NCBI GenBank assembly: GCA_016703225.1
Contig: JADJCM010000002.1
Span: 682,001 to 746,000, forward strand
Length of the DNA: 64,000 bases
Direction of reading: 5' to 3'
Source of the DNA: Lysobacterales bacterium
GTDB taxonomy: Bacteria; Pseudomonadota; Gammaproteobacteria; Xanthomonadales; Ahniellaceae
Numbering within the stretch: the first letter of the stretch is position 1; every line of letters starts with the position of its first letter. Shown piece by piece: positions 43,664-52,973 of this stretch. The notes beneath the pieces are model-generated. The model worked only from the letters and a program-made list of their open reading frames with translations, searched no databases and had not been told where the DNA came from. A program made the position numbers and the translations under genes.

Positions 43664-46600
43664 ATGTTCAACGTCTCGGCATGGGCGATCCGGCGACCGC
43701 TGCCGGCGCTGATGATCTTCTTCGTGCTCTGTGTCGCCGGCATTTACGGCTTCATCCAGTTGCCGATCTCGCGCTTCCCCGACATCAGTTTCCCGATGGT
43801 CGCGACCACCATCCAGCTGCCCGGCGCAGCGCCGAGCCAGCTCGAAGCCGAGGTCACGCGCAAGGTCGAGGACGCGGTGGCGACGTTGAACGGCGTCAAG
43901 CGCGTGATGTCGAGCGTGAACGAGGGCGTCTCCACCACGACCATCGAGTTCCAGCTGGAAGTCGATCTGCAGGTGGCGCTCGACGACGTGCGCGACGCCA
44001 TCAGCCGCATCCGCATGGACCTGCCGGTCGATATCGAGGAGCCGGTGGTGGCCAAGATCGAAATCGTCGGCGGCACGCTGCTGACTTACGCAGTCGAGTC
44101 GCAGCGCATGCCGGCCGACGAACTCTCGTGGTTCGTCGATCGCGTCGTGACCAAGGCCATGTACGGCATCAAGGGCATCGCCACGGTCAAGCGTGTCGGT
44201 GGCATCGAGCGCGAAATTCGCATCGATCTCGACCCTCAGGCGCTGAATGCGTTCGGCATCACCGCCGGGCAGGTGTCGCAGCAACTGGCGCGCATTCAGG
44301 TCGAGCGCCCCGGCGGCCACATGGAATGGGCCGGTGAACGCCAGGTGGTGCGCACCGTCGGCACCGTCGCCGACGTCGATGCGCTGCGCGGCTACTCGAT
44401 CAGCCTGCCGGATGGGCGTTCGCTGCGGCTCGACAGCATCGCGACGATTCGCGACGCTGCCGCCGAGACCAGCCAGATCGCCCTGCTCGATGGCAAACCG
44501 GTGATCGGTTTCGACCTGACGCGATCGCGCGGCAGCAGCGAGGTCGATGTCGCCAAGCAGGTGCGTGCGGCGCTGGAGCAGTTGCAGCAGGCACATGCCG
44601 GCGTGACGTTCGTGTTGGTGAACTCGGCGGTCGAGGAAGCCGAGCGCTCCTATTCATCGTCCATGACCATGTTGGGGGAAGGCGCCCTGCTTGCACTGGT
44701 GGTGGTGTTCCTGTTCCTGCGCGACTGGCGTGCGACCTGGGTCAGTGCGGTGGCGCTGCCGCTGTCGATCATCCCGACCTTTGCGGTGATGCACTGGATC
44801 GGCTTCAGCCTGAACCTGATCACGCTGCTCGCCCTGTCGGTCGTGGTCGGTATCCTCGTTGACGATGCCATCGTCGAGGTCGAGAACATCGTGCGTCACC
44901 TGCGCATGGGCAAGAAGCCGATCGACGCGGCGCGCGAGGCGGCGGATGAAATCGGCATCGCGGTGATCGCGACCTCGCTGACGCTGGCGGCGGTGTTCGT
45001 GCCGGTCGCGTTCATGCCCGGCATCGCCGGCAAGTTCTTCCGCGAGTTCGGCTGGACCGCGGCGACCGCGGTGCTGTTCTCGCTGCTGGTGGCGCGGCTG
45101 CTGACACCGATGATGGCGGCGTACCAGATGCGCGCCAAGCCGGTGCACGAGCATGATGGCCGGGTCATGGTCTGGTATCTGGGTTGGGTCGATGCCGCGC
45201 TGCGCCACCGCTGGCGTACGCTGGTGATTGCGGCGCTGCTGTTCCTGTTGTCGCTGGCGATCGTGCCATTCATTCCCACGACCTTCATTCCGACCTCGGA
45301 CCTTGGGCGCAGCAACCTCAGCATCGAACTGCCGCCAGGGACTCGGATCGAGGAGACGTTCGAGGTCGCCGAGTCGGCGCGCGCCCGACTGGCGCCGATC
45401 GCGGAACTGAAGCAGGTGTATTCCTCGATCGGTGCGGTGCTCGACATCGGTGATCCGACCAAGACCGGCATCGGCGAGACGCGCAAGGCGACGCTGATCC
45501 TCGACTGGGGTCCGGCCGGCGATCGCGGCCGCAGTCAGAAAGAGTTGGAGGCCGAAGTGCGCAAGCGCGTCGCCGACATCGCCGGCGCGCGCATCAGCTT
45601 CCTCAGCACTGAGCCGGGCGAGTTGATGCAGCTGGTGCTTTCGGGCGATGACGGCAACACCCTGGCGGAAGCTGCAGCGGCGCTGGAACGCGATCTGCGC
45701 ACCTTGCCCGGTCTCGGCAGCGTTACCTCGACCGCGGCGTTGCTGCGCCCGGAAATCGTGATCGTGCCGGACCCGGCGCGGGCCGCCGACCTCGGTGTTG
45801 CCACCGCCGATATCGCCGAGGCTGCGCGCATCGCGACGGCCGGCGATTTCGAGCAACGACTGGCGAAGTTGAACCTGCCCGATCGCCAGGTGCCGATCCG
45901 CGTTGGCGTGAAGCGGGCCGCGCTCGCCAGCGAGTCGCTGATCTCCGACCTGCGCGTGCCCGGCCAGAACGGGCCGGTACCGCTGTCCGCAGTTGCCGAC
46001 ATCCGCCTCGACAGCGGCCCGGCGCAGATCGATCGCTACCAGCGCAGCCGCAATGTCACCCTGACCGCAGAGTTGAACGGTCGCCCGCTGGGCGAGGTCA
46101 TGGCCGAGGTCGAGCAGTTGCCGAGCGTGGCGCAGTTGCCGCCTGGCGTGAGCTTTCTCAACACCGGTGACGCCGAAGTGTTCGTGGAATTGTTCGTCGG
46201 TTTCCTGATGGCGATGGCTGCAGGCCTGGTGTGCATCTACATGGTGCTGATGCTGCTGTTCAACAGCGCGCTGCAGCCGTTGACCATTCTGACTGCGGTG
46301 CCACTGTGCGCGGGCGGTGCCTTTGGCATGCTGTTGCTGACCCAGAACTACCTGTCGCTGCCGGCCTTGATCGGTCTGCTGATGCTGATCGGCATCGCCA
46401 CCAAGAACTCGATCCTGCTGGTCGACTACGCGGTCATGGCAGAGGACGAACACGGCATGAGCCAGCACGATGCGCTGATCGACGCCTGCCGCAAGCGCGC
46501 GCAACCGGTGCTGATGACGACCATCGCGATGACTGCGGGCATGGCCCCGATCATGTTCGGGCTGAGCGCCGACTCGAGTTTCCGCGCGCCGATGGCGATC

Positions 46601-46729
46601 GCGGTGATCGGCGGCCTGGTGACCTCGACCCTGCTCAGCCTGATCGTGGTGCCGGCGGCCTACACCGTGGTCGACGACCTGGCCGCGCGGCTGGGTCGGC
46701 GTCGTCCGCTGCCGGTGGCAGCGGACTGA
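43664..46729 (+). CDS. RND family efflux transporter permease (AcrB/D/F-like)
   Basis: A 1021-aa inner-membrane proton-drug antiporter. It begins MFNVSAWAIRRPLPALMIFF and shows twelve TM segments with two large periplasmic loops. The TM4 aspartate pair needed for proton relay is in VVVGILVDDAIVEVENIVRH. A further family motif is LPALIGLLMLIGIATKNSIL near TM10. Length and layout match the HAE1/HME-type subfamily; the substrate cannot be told from the sequence. It forms a two-gene operon with the adaptor. Confidence 0.92.
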   Translation: MFNVSAWAIRRPLPALMIFFVLCVAGIYGFIQLPISRFPDISFPMVATTIQLPGAAPSQLEAEVTRKVEDAVATLNGVKRVMSSVNEGVSTTTIEFQLEVDLQVALDDVRDAISRIRMDLPVDIEEPVVAKIEIVGGTLLTYAVESQRMPADELSWFVDRVVTKAMYGIKGIATVKRVGGIEREIRIDLDPQALNAFGITAGQVSQQLARIQVERPGGHMEWAGERQVVRTVGTVADVDALRGYSISLPDGRSLRLDSIATIRDAAAETSQIALLDGKPVIGFDLTRSRGSSEVDVAKQVRAALEQLQQAHAGVTFVLVNSAVEEAERSYSSSMTMLGEGALLALVVVFLFLRDWRATWVSAVALPLSIIPTFAVMHWIGFSLNLITLLALSVVVGILVDDAIVEVENIVRHLRMGKKPIDAAREAADEIGIAVIATSLTLAAVFVPVAFMPGIAGKFFREFGWTAATAVLFSLLVARLLTPMMAAYQMRAKPVHEHDGRVMVWYLGWVDAALRHRWRTLVIAALLFLLSLAIVPFIPTTFIPTSDLGRSNLSIELPPGTRIEETFEVAESARARLAPIAELKQVYSSIGAVLDIGDPTKTGIGETRKATLILDWGPAGDRGRSQKELEAEVRKRVADIAGARISFLSTEPGELMQLVLSGDDGNTLAEAAAALERDLRTLPGLGSVTSTAALLRPEIVIVPDPARAADLGVATADIAEAARIATAGDFEQRLAKLNLPDRQVPIRVGVKRAALASESLISDLRVPGQNGPVPLSAVADIRLDSGPAQIDRYQRSRNVTLTAELNGRPLGEVMAEVEQLPSVAQLPPGVSFLNTGDAEVFVELFVGFLMAMAAGLVCIYMVLMLLFNSALQPLTILTAVPLCAGGAFGMLLLTQNYLSLPALIGLLMLIGIATKNSILLVDYAVMAEDEHGMSQHDALIDACRKRAQPVLMTTIAMTAGMAPIMFGLSADSSFRAPMAIAVIGGLVTSTLLSLIVVPAAYTVVDDLAARLGRRRPLPVAAD

Positions 46730-46738
46730 GGTCCGATC

Positions 46739-47278
46739 TCAGGACTTCGATTTGACGACGCGCAGGCGCGCGTCGTCGATCCAGACCGTGCCCTTGTCAT
46801 CGAGCGTGACCCCGACCATTACCTGGCTGCTGCCTTCGGGAACTTCGATGCGCAGCGTGTACTTGCGCCAGTCGCTGGTTCCGGTTACGCGTTCCGACTT
46901 CACGTGCTGCAACATGGTCGAGCCGGCGAAACCGCCGAGTCCGACGCTGAAGCCGCGCTTGCCGACCGCTTCGCCGCGCGCCCGCACGCTGAACTCGACC
47001 GTCTTGCCGATCAAGTCGTTGGCCGGGATGTTCTGGACGACCTTGCCCCAGACCTGCTTCTGCAGTCGCGTCAGGCGCAAGCTGTGCTTGCCCTCGAAGG
47101 CGAGGTCGTCGAGCGTGAAATCGTAGGCACGCACCCCGGCATGCTGCTGGAAGTTCCAGCCCTCCGGCTTGCCCTTGGCATTCGCGGTTTCGAAGCTGCC
47201 GTTGCGCAGCAGCGACTCGGGTTTCGCGACCGCCGTGACAGCGACGGCGAGCAGGGCGATGGTGAGAACGGTTTTCAT
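46739..47278 (-). CDS. Small secreted carbohydrate-binding-like protein
   Basis: A 179-aa exported protein. The start MKTVLTIALLAVAVTAVA (47278) gives a clean signal peptide. The mature part begins LLRNGSFETANAKGKPEGWN and ends GTVWIDDARLRVV, the hallmark of CBM/galactose-binding-like jelly rolls (NGxFE...W...V(W/F)(I/F)DD). It resembles the N-terminal domain of the FG-GAP protein at 16910-18901. No catalytic domain is attached. The ligand is unknown. It is convergent with the RND gene (9 bases between stops). Confidence 0.75.
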   Translation of the reverse strand: MKTVLTIALLAVAVTAVAKPESLLRNGSFETANAKGKPEGWNFQQHAGVRAYDFTLDDLAFEGKHSLRLTRLQKQVWGKVVQNIPANDLIGKTVEFSVRARGEAVGKRGFSVGLGGFAGSTMLQHVKSERVTGTSDWRKYTLRIEVPEGSSQVMVGVTLDDKGTVWIDDARLRVVKSKS

Positions 47279-47333
47279 GGCGGGGCTCCGGTTCAAGACC
47301 GCGAATTCTATCGGTCCAGGAAGTTCGGCGCGA

Positions 47334-47936
47334 TCAGCCGATCAGTTCCAGTGCGCTGGCTTCCTCGCGCAGCAGACGGCTCAGGTAGCCGTGCGAGCCA
47401 CAGGCGCTGAAGCCGGCGTCGGCGAAAGCCTTGCGGTAGAACTTCGCCGGGCGTGCGATGAAGCCTTCGCGGTCGCCAACGAACTCATCGCCGCGGCACA
47501 TCAGCTCCAGGAAGGCGAAACCGCCCGGGCACAGTTCGGAGAAACCGGTCAGACCCCGCAGCAGTTCCTTGGTTGGCAGGTAGTGCATGACATCGGAGCA
47601 GAGCAGCAGGTCGAACTCACGGTCGAATCGCTGATGCTCCAGATCGCCGAAGCGACACAGGCGGATGTCGCGCGCGAGCCCGTAGCGGTCGACGACGTAT
47701 TCGCTGTTGTCGAGCCCGAGGTAGTGCAGCTTCGGGCGTAGCAGCTTGAGAAAACCGCGCCACGGCGCCTCGCCACAGCCGATGTCGATCACCGAGCGCA
47801 GCGGATGGCCGAGGTAGTACTCGGCCATGGCCACCGTCATCGCAACCTTGCGTTCGAGCACCAGCGGCGATTTCACGCGATGGCGCGGGTCGCGGTACCA
47901 GCGGTCGAAGTAGTCCTGGTCGTAGCGCTTGCTCAC
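47334..47936 (-). CDS. Class I SAM-dependent methyltransferase
   Basis: A 200-aa methyltransferase. SAM motif I is VIDIGCGEAPW (residues 49-59), with LHYLGLDNSEYVV as motif II and LLLCSDVMHYL after it. The start is GTG at 47936 (residues SKRYDQDYFDRWY...), whose GTGA overlaps the stop of the cyclophilin gene; the longer frame to 47987 would overlap that gene by 55 bases. The substrate is unknown. A translationally coupled pair with a periplasmic cyclophilin is unusual. Confidence 0.8.
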   Translation of the reverse strand: MSKRYDQDYFDRWYRDPRHRVKSPLVLERKVAMTVAMAEYYLGHPLRSVIDIGCGEAPWRGFLKLLRPKLHYLGLDNSEYVVDRYGLARDIRLCRFGDLEHQRFDREFDLLLCSDVMHYLPTKELLRGLTGFSELCPGGFAFLELMCRGDEFVGDREGFIARPAKFYRKAFADAGFSACGSHGYLSRLLREEASALELIG

Positions 47937-48853
47937 GGCTTGCCCGGTGCGGCGGGCGTGGTGCGTACCGGCAACGGCACGTTGCACAATTCAATATGGC
48001 CGGACGCCAACTTGGTCCAGGGGTCGCGGCGGTTACGCTTGGCCTCGACAATCTCGCTGAAGGTGGCGGTGTCGGTGCGCAACACCTGCAACGCAGTTCG
48101 GCTCGCCGCCGGCACGTCGGCGGCGACTTGCATCGAGCGGATCGGCACGCGCTGCTCGGCCTTCTCGTAGAAGCCCATCGGCGCCGGACCGCGGGGCAGC
48201 GTGCTGAGCAGATCGATGCCGGACAGCACGCGTCCGATCAGGGCGATGTTGCGGTCCAGATGTCGCGGCGCGTGTCCGGTCACGACGTACAGTTGCGCAC
48301 CGTTGCCGGAGTCGGATTCATTGCCGCGGGCGACGCCGAGACTGCCGTAACAGTGCGTCAGCCAGACCTCATTCGACTTCGGATCGCGGCCGACCCAGAA
48401 GCCATCCGACACCCCGACCACGGGCGCATAGCCGTCGTCGTCGGGAATGCGCGTGAACGCCATGCCGTCTTGCCAGGGCATGGTGAACTCGGCATCAAGG
48501 GTGGCCGAGGCCTTCTTGAGGGGCCGCGCCTTGGCAGCGTCGTCGGCGTCTGGATCGCCCCACTGGACGACGTAGTTGTCTTGCGAGCGCACAATCGCAA
48601 GGCCATCGAAGTAGCGTTCGCGGATCAGGGCGCGAATGTTGGTCGCATGTTTCGGTGCCAGCCACGGTGCCAATTCGAAGACGACGCGACCACTGTCCAG
48701 TTCCAGGTACAGCGTGTTCTCAGGGTCCGGGGTACGCCAGTCTTCGGCGGCGGACGCGGCAACGATCTCGTTCACGGTGCGATAGGCAGGGGTGTCGGCG
48801 GCCGCGGCGGTGAATGCGGCAACGGCGAGCAGGGGCAGAACGAATCGCGACAT
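47933..48853 (-). CDS. Periplasmic cyclophilin-type peptidyl-prolyl isomerase
   Basis: A 306-aa exported protein with signal MSRFVLPLLAVAAFTAAAA. Cyclophilin features are LYLELDSGRVVFELAPWLAP, ATNIRALIRERYFDGLAIVR and NYVVQWGDP, then, after a long insertion, GARGN-like VARGNESDSGNGAQLYVVTG and LDRNIALIGRVLSGIDLLS. The core is longer than PpiA (about 190 aa) because of an insertion of roughly 50 residues and a C-terminal tail of about 60. It is upstream of the methyltransferase and overlaps it by GTGA. Confidence 0.87.
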   Translation of the reverse strand: MSRFVLPLLAVAAFTAAAADTPAYRTVNEIVAASAAEDWRTPDPENTLYLELDSGRVVFELAPWLAPKHATNIRALIRERYFDGLAIVRSQDNYVVQWGDPDADDAAKARPLKKASATLDAEFTMPWQDGMAFTRIPDDDGYAPVVGVSDGFWVGRDPKSNEVWLTHCYGSLGVARGNESDSGNGAQLYVVTGHAPRHLDRNIALIGRVLSGIDLLSTLPRGPAPMGFYEKAEQRVPIRSMQVAADVPAASRTALQVLRTDTATFSEIVEAKRNRRDPWTKLASGHIELCNVPLPVRTTPAAPGKP

Positions 48854-48921
48854 GGGGCCTCCGGATGCGGAGACCAGAGCCTAGCCGCCCGGATGCGGCG
48901 GCGCCAATGCAAGGGTGCGCA

Positions 48922-49365
48922 TCAGCCGCTGGTGTGCTGCGCCATCCATTGCAACAACTGCGGCAGCGAAAGTGCACCGGAGACGCGCCCGAGCTCGCGA
49001 CCGCCGGCGAATACCGCGAGCGTCGGGATGCTGCGGATGGCAAACGGCGCCGCCGCCTGCGGATGCGCCTCGGTGTCGATCTTGAGCAGGCGCAGTCGCG
49101 GCTCCAGTCGACGCGCAGCCTCGGAGTAGGTCGGCGCGAACTGGCGGCAGGGCCCGCACCAGGGCGCCCAGAAATCGACCACGACCGGCAGTTCGTCGCG
49201 TTGCAGGTGCTGCGTCAACTGCGCGCCATCGACCGCTCGCGGTGCGCCGACGAACAAGGGCTGGTGACAGCGGCCGCAGTCCGGCGCATTGCCGAGGCGC
49301 GCCGTGGGCACGCGGTTCACCGCATCGCAATGCGGGCAGACGATGTGCAGGCTGGTGTCGGACAT
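48922..49365 (-). CDS. trxC: Thioredoxin 2 (zinc-containing)
   Basis: A 147-aa TrxC-type thioredoxin. An N-terminal zinc ribbon of two Cys pairs (Cys10/Cys13 in CPHC and Cys30/Cys33 in CGRC) precedes a thioredoxin domain with active site WCGPC (Cys70, Cys73) and cis-Pro segment IRSIPTLAVF. Length equals the E. coli protein. The ATG at 49365 has an AGAGGTG ribosome binding site. Cytoplasmic disulfide reductase, often induced by oxidative stress. Confidence 0.94.
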   Translation of the reverse strand: MSDTSLHIVCPHCDAVNRVPTARLGNAPDCGRCHQPLFVGAPRAVDGAQLTQHLQRDELPVVVDFWAPWCGPCRQFAPTYSEAARRLEPRLRLLKIDTEAHPQAAAPFAIRSIPTLAVFAGGRELGRVSGALSLPQLLQWMAQHTSG

Positions 49366-49414
49366 GATTCACCTCTGGCGACGAGATGCGGCTGCCTCGA
49401 CCGCGATTCAAGCG

Positions 49415-49903
49415 TCAGGCGCGCGTCACCGACCACGACACCAGACGGCCGTCGAGATACGGCATCACCCCGTGGATTGAGCGCGGGTCGGCATCGAACA
49501 CCAGTGACAGGAAGTGGCGGTCGCCCTCCCACAGCGGCAGTTCGAGGATGCGCTCGAGCGCAATCCATTCGAGATCGCCCTCGGCATTGCGCGCGGGCAC
49601 TTCGCCGTCGAACGCGGTGATCAGGAACACGAACCCGAACCAGTCTTCGCCGTGCTTGCCGAATCCGGGCCAGGAGATGGTGCCGCGCAGCTGCAGTTCA
49701 AGACATTCGATGCCGGCTTCCTCGCGCAGCTCGCGACGCATTCCGGAGACGATGTCCTCGTCGGCTTCGAGCTTGCCGCCGAGGCCGTTGTACTTGCCGA
49801 AGTGGGCGTCGTGTGCGCGCGCGTTGCGATGCACCAGCAGCACGCGTGAGCGATCGGGCGAGAGCACATAGCCGAGCGTGGCGAGGATCGGGGTGTAGGG
49901 CAT
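49415..49903 (-). CDS. Nudix hydrolase (8-oxo-dGTP diphosphatase-like)
   Basis: A 162-aa Nudix protein. The Nudix box G(x5)E(x7)REU(x)EE(x)GU runs from Gly43 to Ile65 (GGKLEADEDIVSGMRRELRE then EAGI). The N-terminus ATLGYVLSPDRSRVLLVHRN and the sequence HFGKYNGLGGK resemble MutT-like/8-oxo-dGTP diphosphatases of the YtkD/MTH1 type. It lies 49 bases downstream of the EAL-type gene and 49 bases upstream of trxC on the same strand. Substrate by similarity only. Confidence 0.88.
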   Translation of the reverse strand: MPYTPILATLGYVLSPDRSRVLLVHRNARAHDAHFGKYNGLGGKLEADEDIVSGMRRELREEAGIECLELQLRGTISWPGFGKHGEDWFGFVFLITAFDGEVPARNAEGDLEWIALERILELPLWEGDRHFLSLVFDADPRSIHGVMPYLDGRLVSWSVTRA

Positions 49904-49952
49904 CGGCGCATGGTCGCAGAAGCGCGCGTAGCCCGGAACCGGCAGGCCGTGT

Positions 49953-52376
49953 TCACCACAGCGGTCGGTTGAAGTCGAACTCCGGTTGCGTCAGCGCTGG
50001 GCCGAAGGCATTGCCGACGCCGTAGTCGATGCCGAGGCGCGTGTAGATGTGCGCGTGTTCGAGTGTGTTCATGCCCGGCGCGATCACCGCGGCGCCGAGC
50101 TGATGCGCCTTGCGTACCAGTGCGATCAGGGTTGGGCTGGTGCTGTTCGCCGAGGCGGTGGATTCGAGAAGTTCGATGTCGATGCGCAGGACGTCGATCG
50201 GGAGTTGTGTCAGCACATGCACCGCGGCGAAATCCCGGCCGTAGTCGCCGAGGCCAAAGCGCACGCCGGCCTGACGCAGGCGCGCGATCGGGGCGCTGAG
50301 CGCCTCGCGACGGTCGAGCAGTTCGGCGCCGGACAGTTCGAAGGTGAAGCCGCCGCCGGCGAGCTGGCGTGCTTCCATGGTTGCGAACAGCCACTCCATT
50401 TCGTCGGCATCGAGCAGCCAGTCGCTGCTCACCGGCATCAGGAAACGCAGCGCATGGCGTTCGCCGCGTGCTTCTTCGCGCGCCGCGAAGGCGATCTCGA
50501 AGCGCGCGCGCTCGAGCGCGCTGGCGACGCCGAGTTCGCGCGCCGCCTGCGCGCACAGCGCGTAGCTGCCACGGGCACCGCCGTTGCCAGCGCTACCGAG
50601 GAAGAACTGGAAATCGAACTGGTCATGCAGGGCGCCCTTGAGTGGCACCAAAGGCCGGTATTCGACGCGCAGGTTGCGCGCGTCCAGCGGTCGGCTGAGC
50701 ACGGCGCGCACCGCCAGTACCGGATCGATCGGCGCCTCGCTGTCCAGCGCCGACCAGGTGGCGATATTGCCGCCGCGCGCCTGCGCTTCGCTGCAGGCAC
50801 GTTCTGCCGCGAGCAGCGCGCCGTCGGGGTCGATCGGCGCCTCGTCCAGTGGCACCAGGCCGATGCTGGCGGTGACGGCGACCGGCGTGTTCGCGACCAT
50901 GAACGGGCGCTCGACCAGCGCGAAGCGAATGCGCTCGGCCAACTGCGTCGACAGCTCGCGACGCTCGCGCGTGAGCAGCACCAGCCACGAGAAATCGCGC
51001 AGTCCGCAGGGCAGGTCGTGGTTCTGCAGCAATTCGCGCAGGCGCGAGCCCATCTCGACGTCGATCGCGGCCAGGGCGCTGGTGCCGATCTGGCTGCGCA
51101 GCGTGTCGACCTCGTCCAGTTGGATCATCAGCAAGGCCGAGCCCTGGGTATCGATGCGCCCGCTGATGCGCTCGATCACCAACGAGCGCGGATACAGCCC
51201 GGTCTTGGGGTCGCGTGCGGCACCGGCCTCGGCCTGGGCGCGCAGCCACTGTGCGCGTTGCACGCGCGAGCGGATGACGCCGACGACGTGGCGCGCCTTG
51301 AGCGGCTTGACCAGCACCTCATCGGCACCAGCGGCAATGGCGTCGAAGCGCTCGGTGGCATCACCGGCGGTTGCGGCCATCACGATCGGCAGGGTCGCAT
51401 GCTCGGGTTGCTGGCGCATCAGTTGCACCAGGTCGATGCCGCGTGCGTCGGGCAGGGTGGCGTCGATCAAGACCGCGTCGGGCTGGAACTCCGAGAGTGC
51501 AGTGATCGCTGCCGAGCCGTGCGGCGCGATGCGCGCGGTCATGCCTTCGGCGGCAATCCACTGGCCGCATTGCAGTGCCAGATCGCGGTCGTCCTCGACG
51601 ATCAGCACGCGGTAGGGCGGCGCGTCCTGGCGGCCGAGCAGTTCGTCGATGCGCGCCGCGATGCGATAGCTGTCGAGCGGCGCCGCGAAGAAAGCCGCAG
51701 CGCCGGCGCGCAGGGCCAGCAGGCGATGCGTCAGGTCGCGGTCCGGCGACAGCACCACGACTGCTGGCGGCGCCGGGGCGTCCTTCCAGCGTGCAATCAG
51801 AGCTGGCAATGCGCGCAACTGCGGCGCCGGCATCAGCACCGCGCCCGGCATGGTGGTGACCAGGAATTCACGCAGGCCGATGGCATCGCCGAAATGGTGC
51901 AGGTCGTAGCCGCGTTCGGTGAGTGCGGCTTGCAGGCCCGGGGCCATGCGGTCGCCGATGCCAAGCAGGCACAGTGCATTGCGTGCCGTGCGCGGGCGCA
52001 CTGCTGCGGCGAGCGCGTTCTGGATCGAAGTGACGTTGTCGGCAGGCGGCGTTGTGATGCTGCGCTCGGACACCTCGCGGGCGCCCGCGCCCGGCGTTGA
52101 CGGCGCGGCGGTGAGGCGGCCGACCAGTTCTTCCAGGCGGATGCGCTGCGCGGTGTTCGGCTCGCGTCCGGCCTCGACGAAACTGGCGAGATAGGCAGCC
52201 AGGTCGCCGAGTCGCGTGACCTGCTCGCCGTCGGCAGTTTCGAACCACGCGTCGATCTGCTCGGCCAAGTGCTCCGCCTGGGGCTGCGACCAGTTCTCGG
52301 CCAGCTCGGCCCAGATCGCCGCCACCGTGCGCTGTGGCGGGTCCGAATCGACAGGTGCGGGCGAGGGCGACATCAT
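49953..52376 (-). CDS. Multi-domain response regulator with degenerate GGDEF and EAL domains
   Basis: An 807-aa cytoplasmic protein. Residues 15-90 are helical. Residues 132-248 have the receiver fold but lack the acceptor Asp (degenerate REC). Residues 255-375 are a complete receiver: acidic EDD at 261-263, phosphoacceptor Asp305 (LIDATLPD), Lys357 (VLVKPL). Residues 388-540 start like a GGDEF domain (DPKTGLYPRS), but the GGDEF loop reads LRDFSWLVL. From about 572 an EAL-like domain begins VEYRPLVPL instead of E-A/V-L-x-R; DDFG is replaced by GDYG and AEGVE by APGMN. Both enzymatic sites are thus lost, so the protein is more likely a signal-controlled scaffold or c-di-GMP sensor, in the manner of FimX. 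It precedes the Nudix and trxC genes. Confidence 0.85.
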   Translation of the reverse strand: MMSPSPAPVDSDPPQRTVAAIWAELAENWSQPQAEHLAEQIDAWFETADGEQVTRLGDLAAYLASFVEAGREPNTAQRIRLEELVGRLTAAPSTPGAGAREVSERSITTPPADNVTSIQNALAAAVRPRTARNALCLLGIGDRMAPGLQAALTERGYDLHHFGDAIGLREFLVTTMPGAVLMPAPQLRALPALIARWKDAPAPPAVVVLSPDRDLTHRLLALRAGAAAFFAAPLDSYRIAARIDELLGRQDAPPYRVLIVEDDRDLALQCGQWIAAEGMTARIAPHGSAAITALSEFQPDAVLIDATLPDARGIDLVQLMRQQPEHATLPIVMAATAGDATERFDAIAAGADEVLVKPLKARHVVGVIRSRVQRAQWLRAQAEAGAARDPKTGLYPRSLVIERISGRIDTQGSALLMIQLDEVDTLRSQIGTSALAAIDVEMGSRLRELLQNHDLPCGLRDFSWLVLLTRERRELSTQLAERIRFALVERPFMVANTPVAVTASIGLVPLDEAPIDPDGALLAAERACSEAQARGGNIATWSALDSEAPIDPVLAVRAVLSRPLDARNLRVEYRPLVPLKGALHDQFDFQFFLGSAGNGGARGSYALCAQAARELGVASALERARFEIAFAAREEARGERHALRFLMPVSSDWLLDADEMEWLFATMEARQLAGGGFTFELSGAELLDRREALSAPIARLRQAGVRFGLGDYGRDFAAVHVLTQLPIDVLRIDIELLESTASANSTSPTLIALVRKAHQLGAAVIAPGMNTLEHAHIYTRLGIDYGVGNAFGPALTQPEFDFNRPLW

Positions 52377-52491
52377 GGGTGGATGCTAGCAGTCCGGTGC
52401 GCGGCCTTCGGAGCGGAATTCTGCCGTTGGCGTCGCAGGAATCGTGCCGGAATTGGGCTTATCCTCGGGCCCCCGATCCACAGGTATTCCG

Positions 52492-52908
52492 GTGAAACTG
52501 CGCAATTTCCAATGGCTGATGCTGATGACCCTGCCGGTGCTCGGCAACGCCCTCTATGGCTGGGGCGGATTGACCCAGGTCGCCGACCTTGGCCCGATCG
52601 CCGAACGGTCGGCCAAGCGCGAAGGCGCGCTGACCTGGACCTACATGCAGGGCGGGCGCTGGTTGATCGAGCGCGTCGGCTTGGAGAACGCGGCGAGGCA
52701 GCATGCCGACGCCATGTTCGCGCCCTCCCGATCCATGCTCCTGGGCAACCCGGCACTGGCGATGTACACACTGCATCGTCAATCCTTCGGTTTCCAGCAT
52801 CGGCTGCTGCTGTGGTCCCACTGGGGCGCGCCCCTACTGCTCTTGCTGACGGCAATCGCCTACGTGCGCCGGCAGAAGCAGGTGGTGACCACACGCCGGC
52901 TCCGCTGA
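52492..52908 (+). CDS. Small membrane protein, not recognised
   Basis: A 138-aa protein with GTG start at 52492 (KLRNFQWLMLMTLPVLGNAL). Two hydrophobic segments are visible, at about residues 5-22 and 112-127 (WGAPLLLLLTAIAYV). The central part of about 85 residues is polar, with the tryptophan-containing stretch GALTWTYMQGGRWLIERVG. I do not recognise a family. The coding frame is supported by codon bias and by its place between divergent flanks. It lies 66 bases upstream of yajQ on the same strand. Confidence 0.6.
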   Translation: MKLRNFQWLMLMTLPVLGNALYGWGGLTQVADLGPIAERSAKREGALTWTYMQGGRWLIERVGLENAARQHADAMFAPSRSMLLGNPALAMYTLHRQSFGFQHRLLLWSHWGAPLLLLLTAIAYVRRQKQVVTTRRLR

Positions 52909-52973
52909 GCAGCGATTTCGCGCTCGCGGATGCTCGGGTAGGCTTCGTGCCTCGATCCTTGCCGGAGCCCGCC

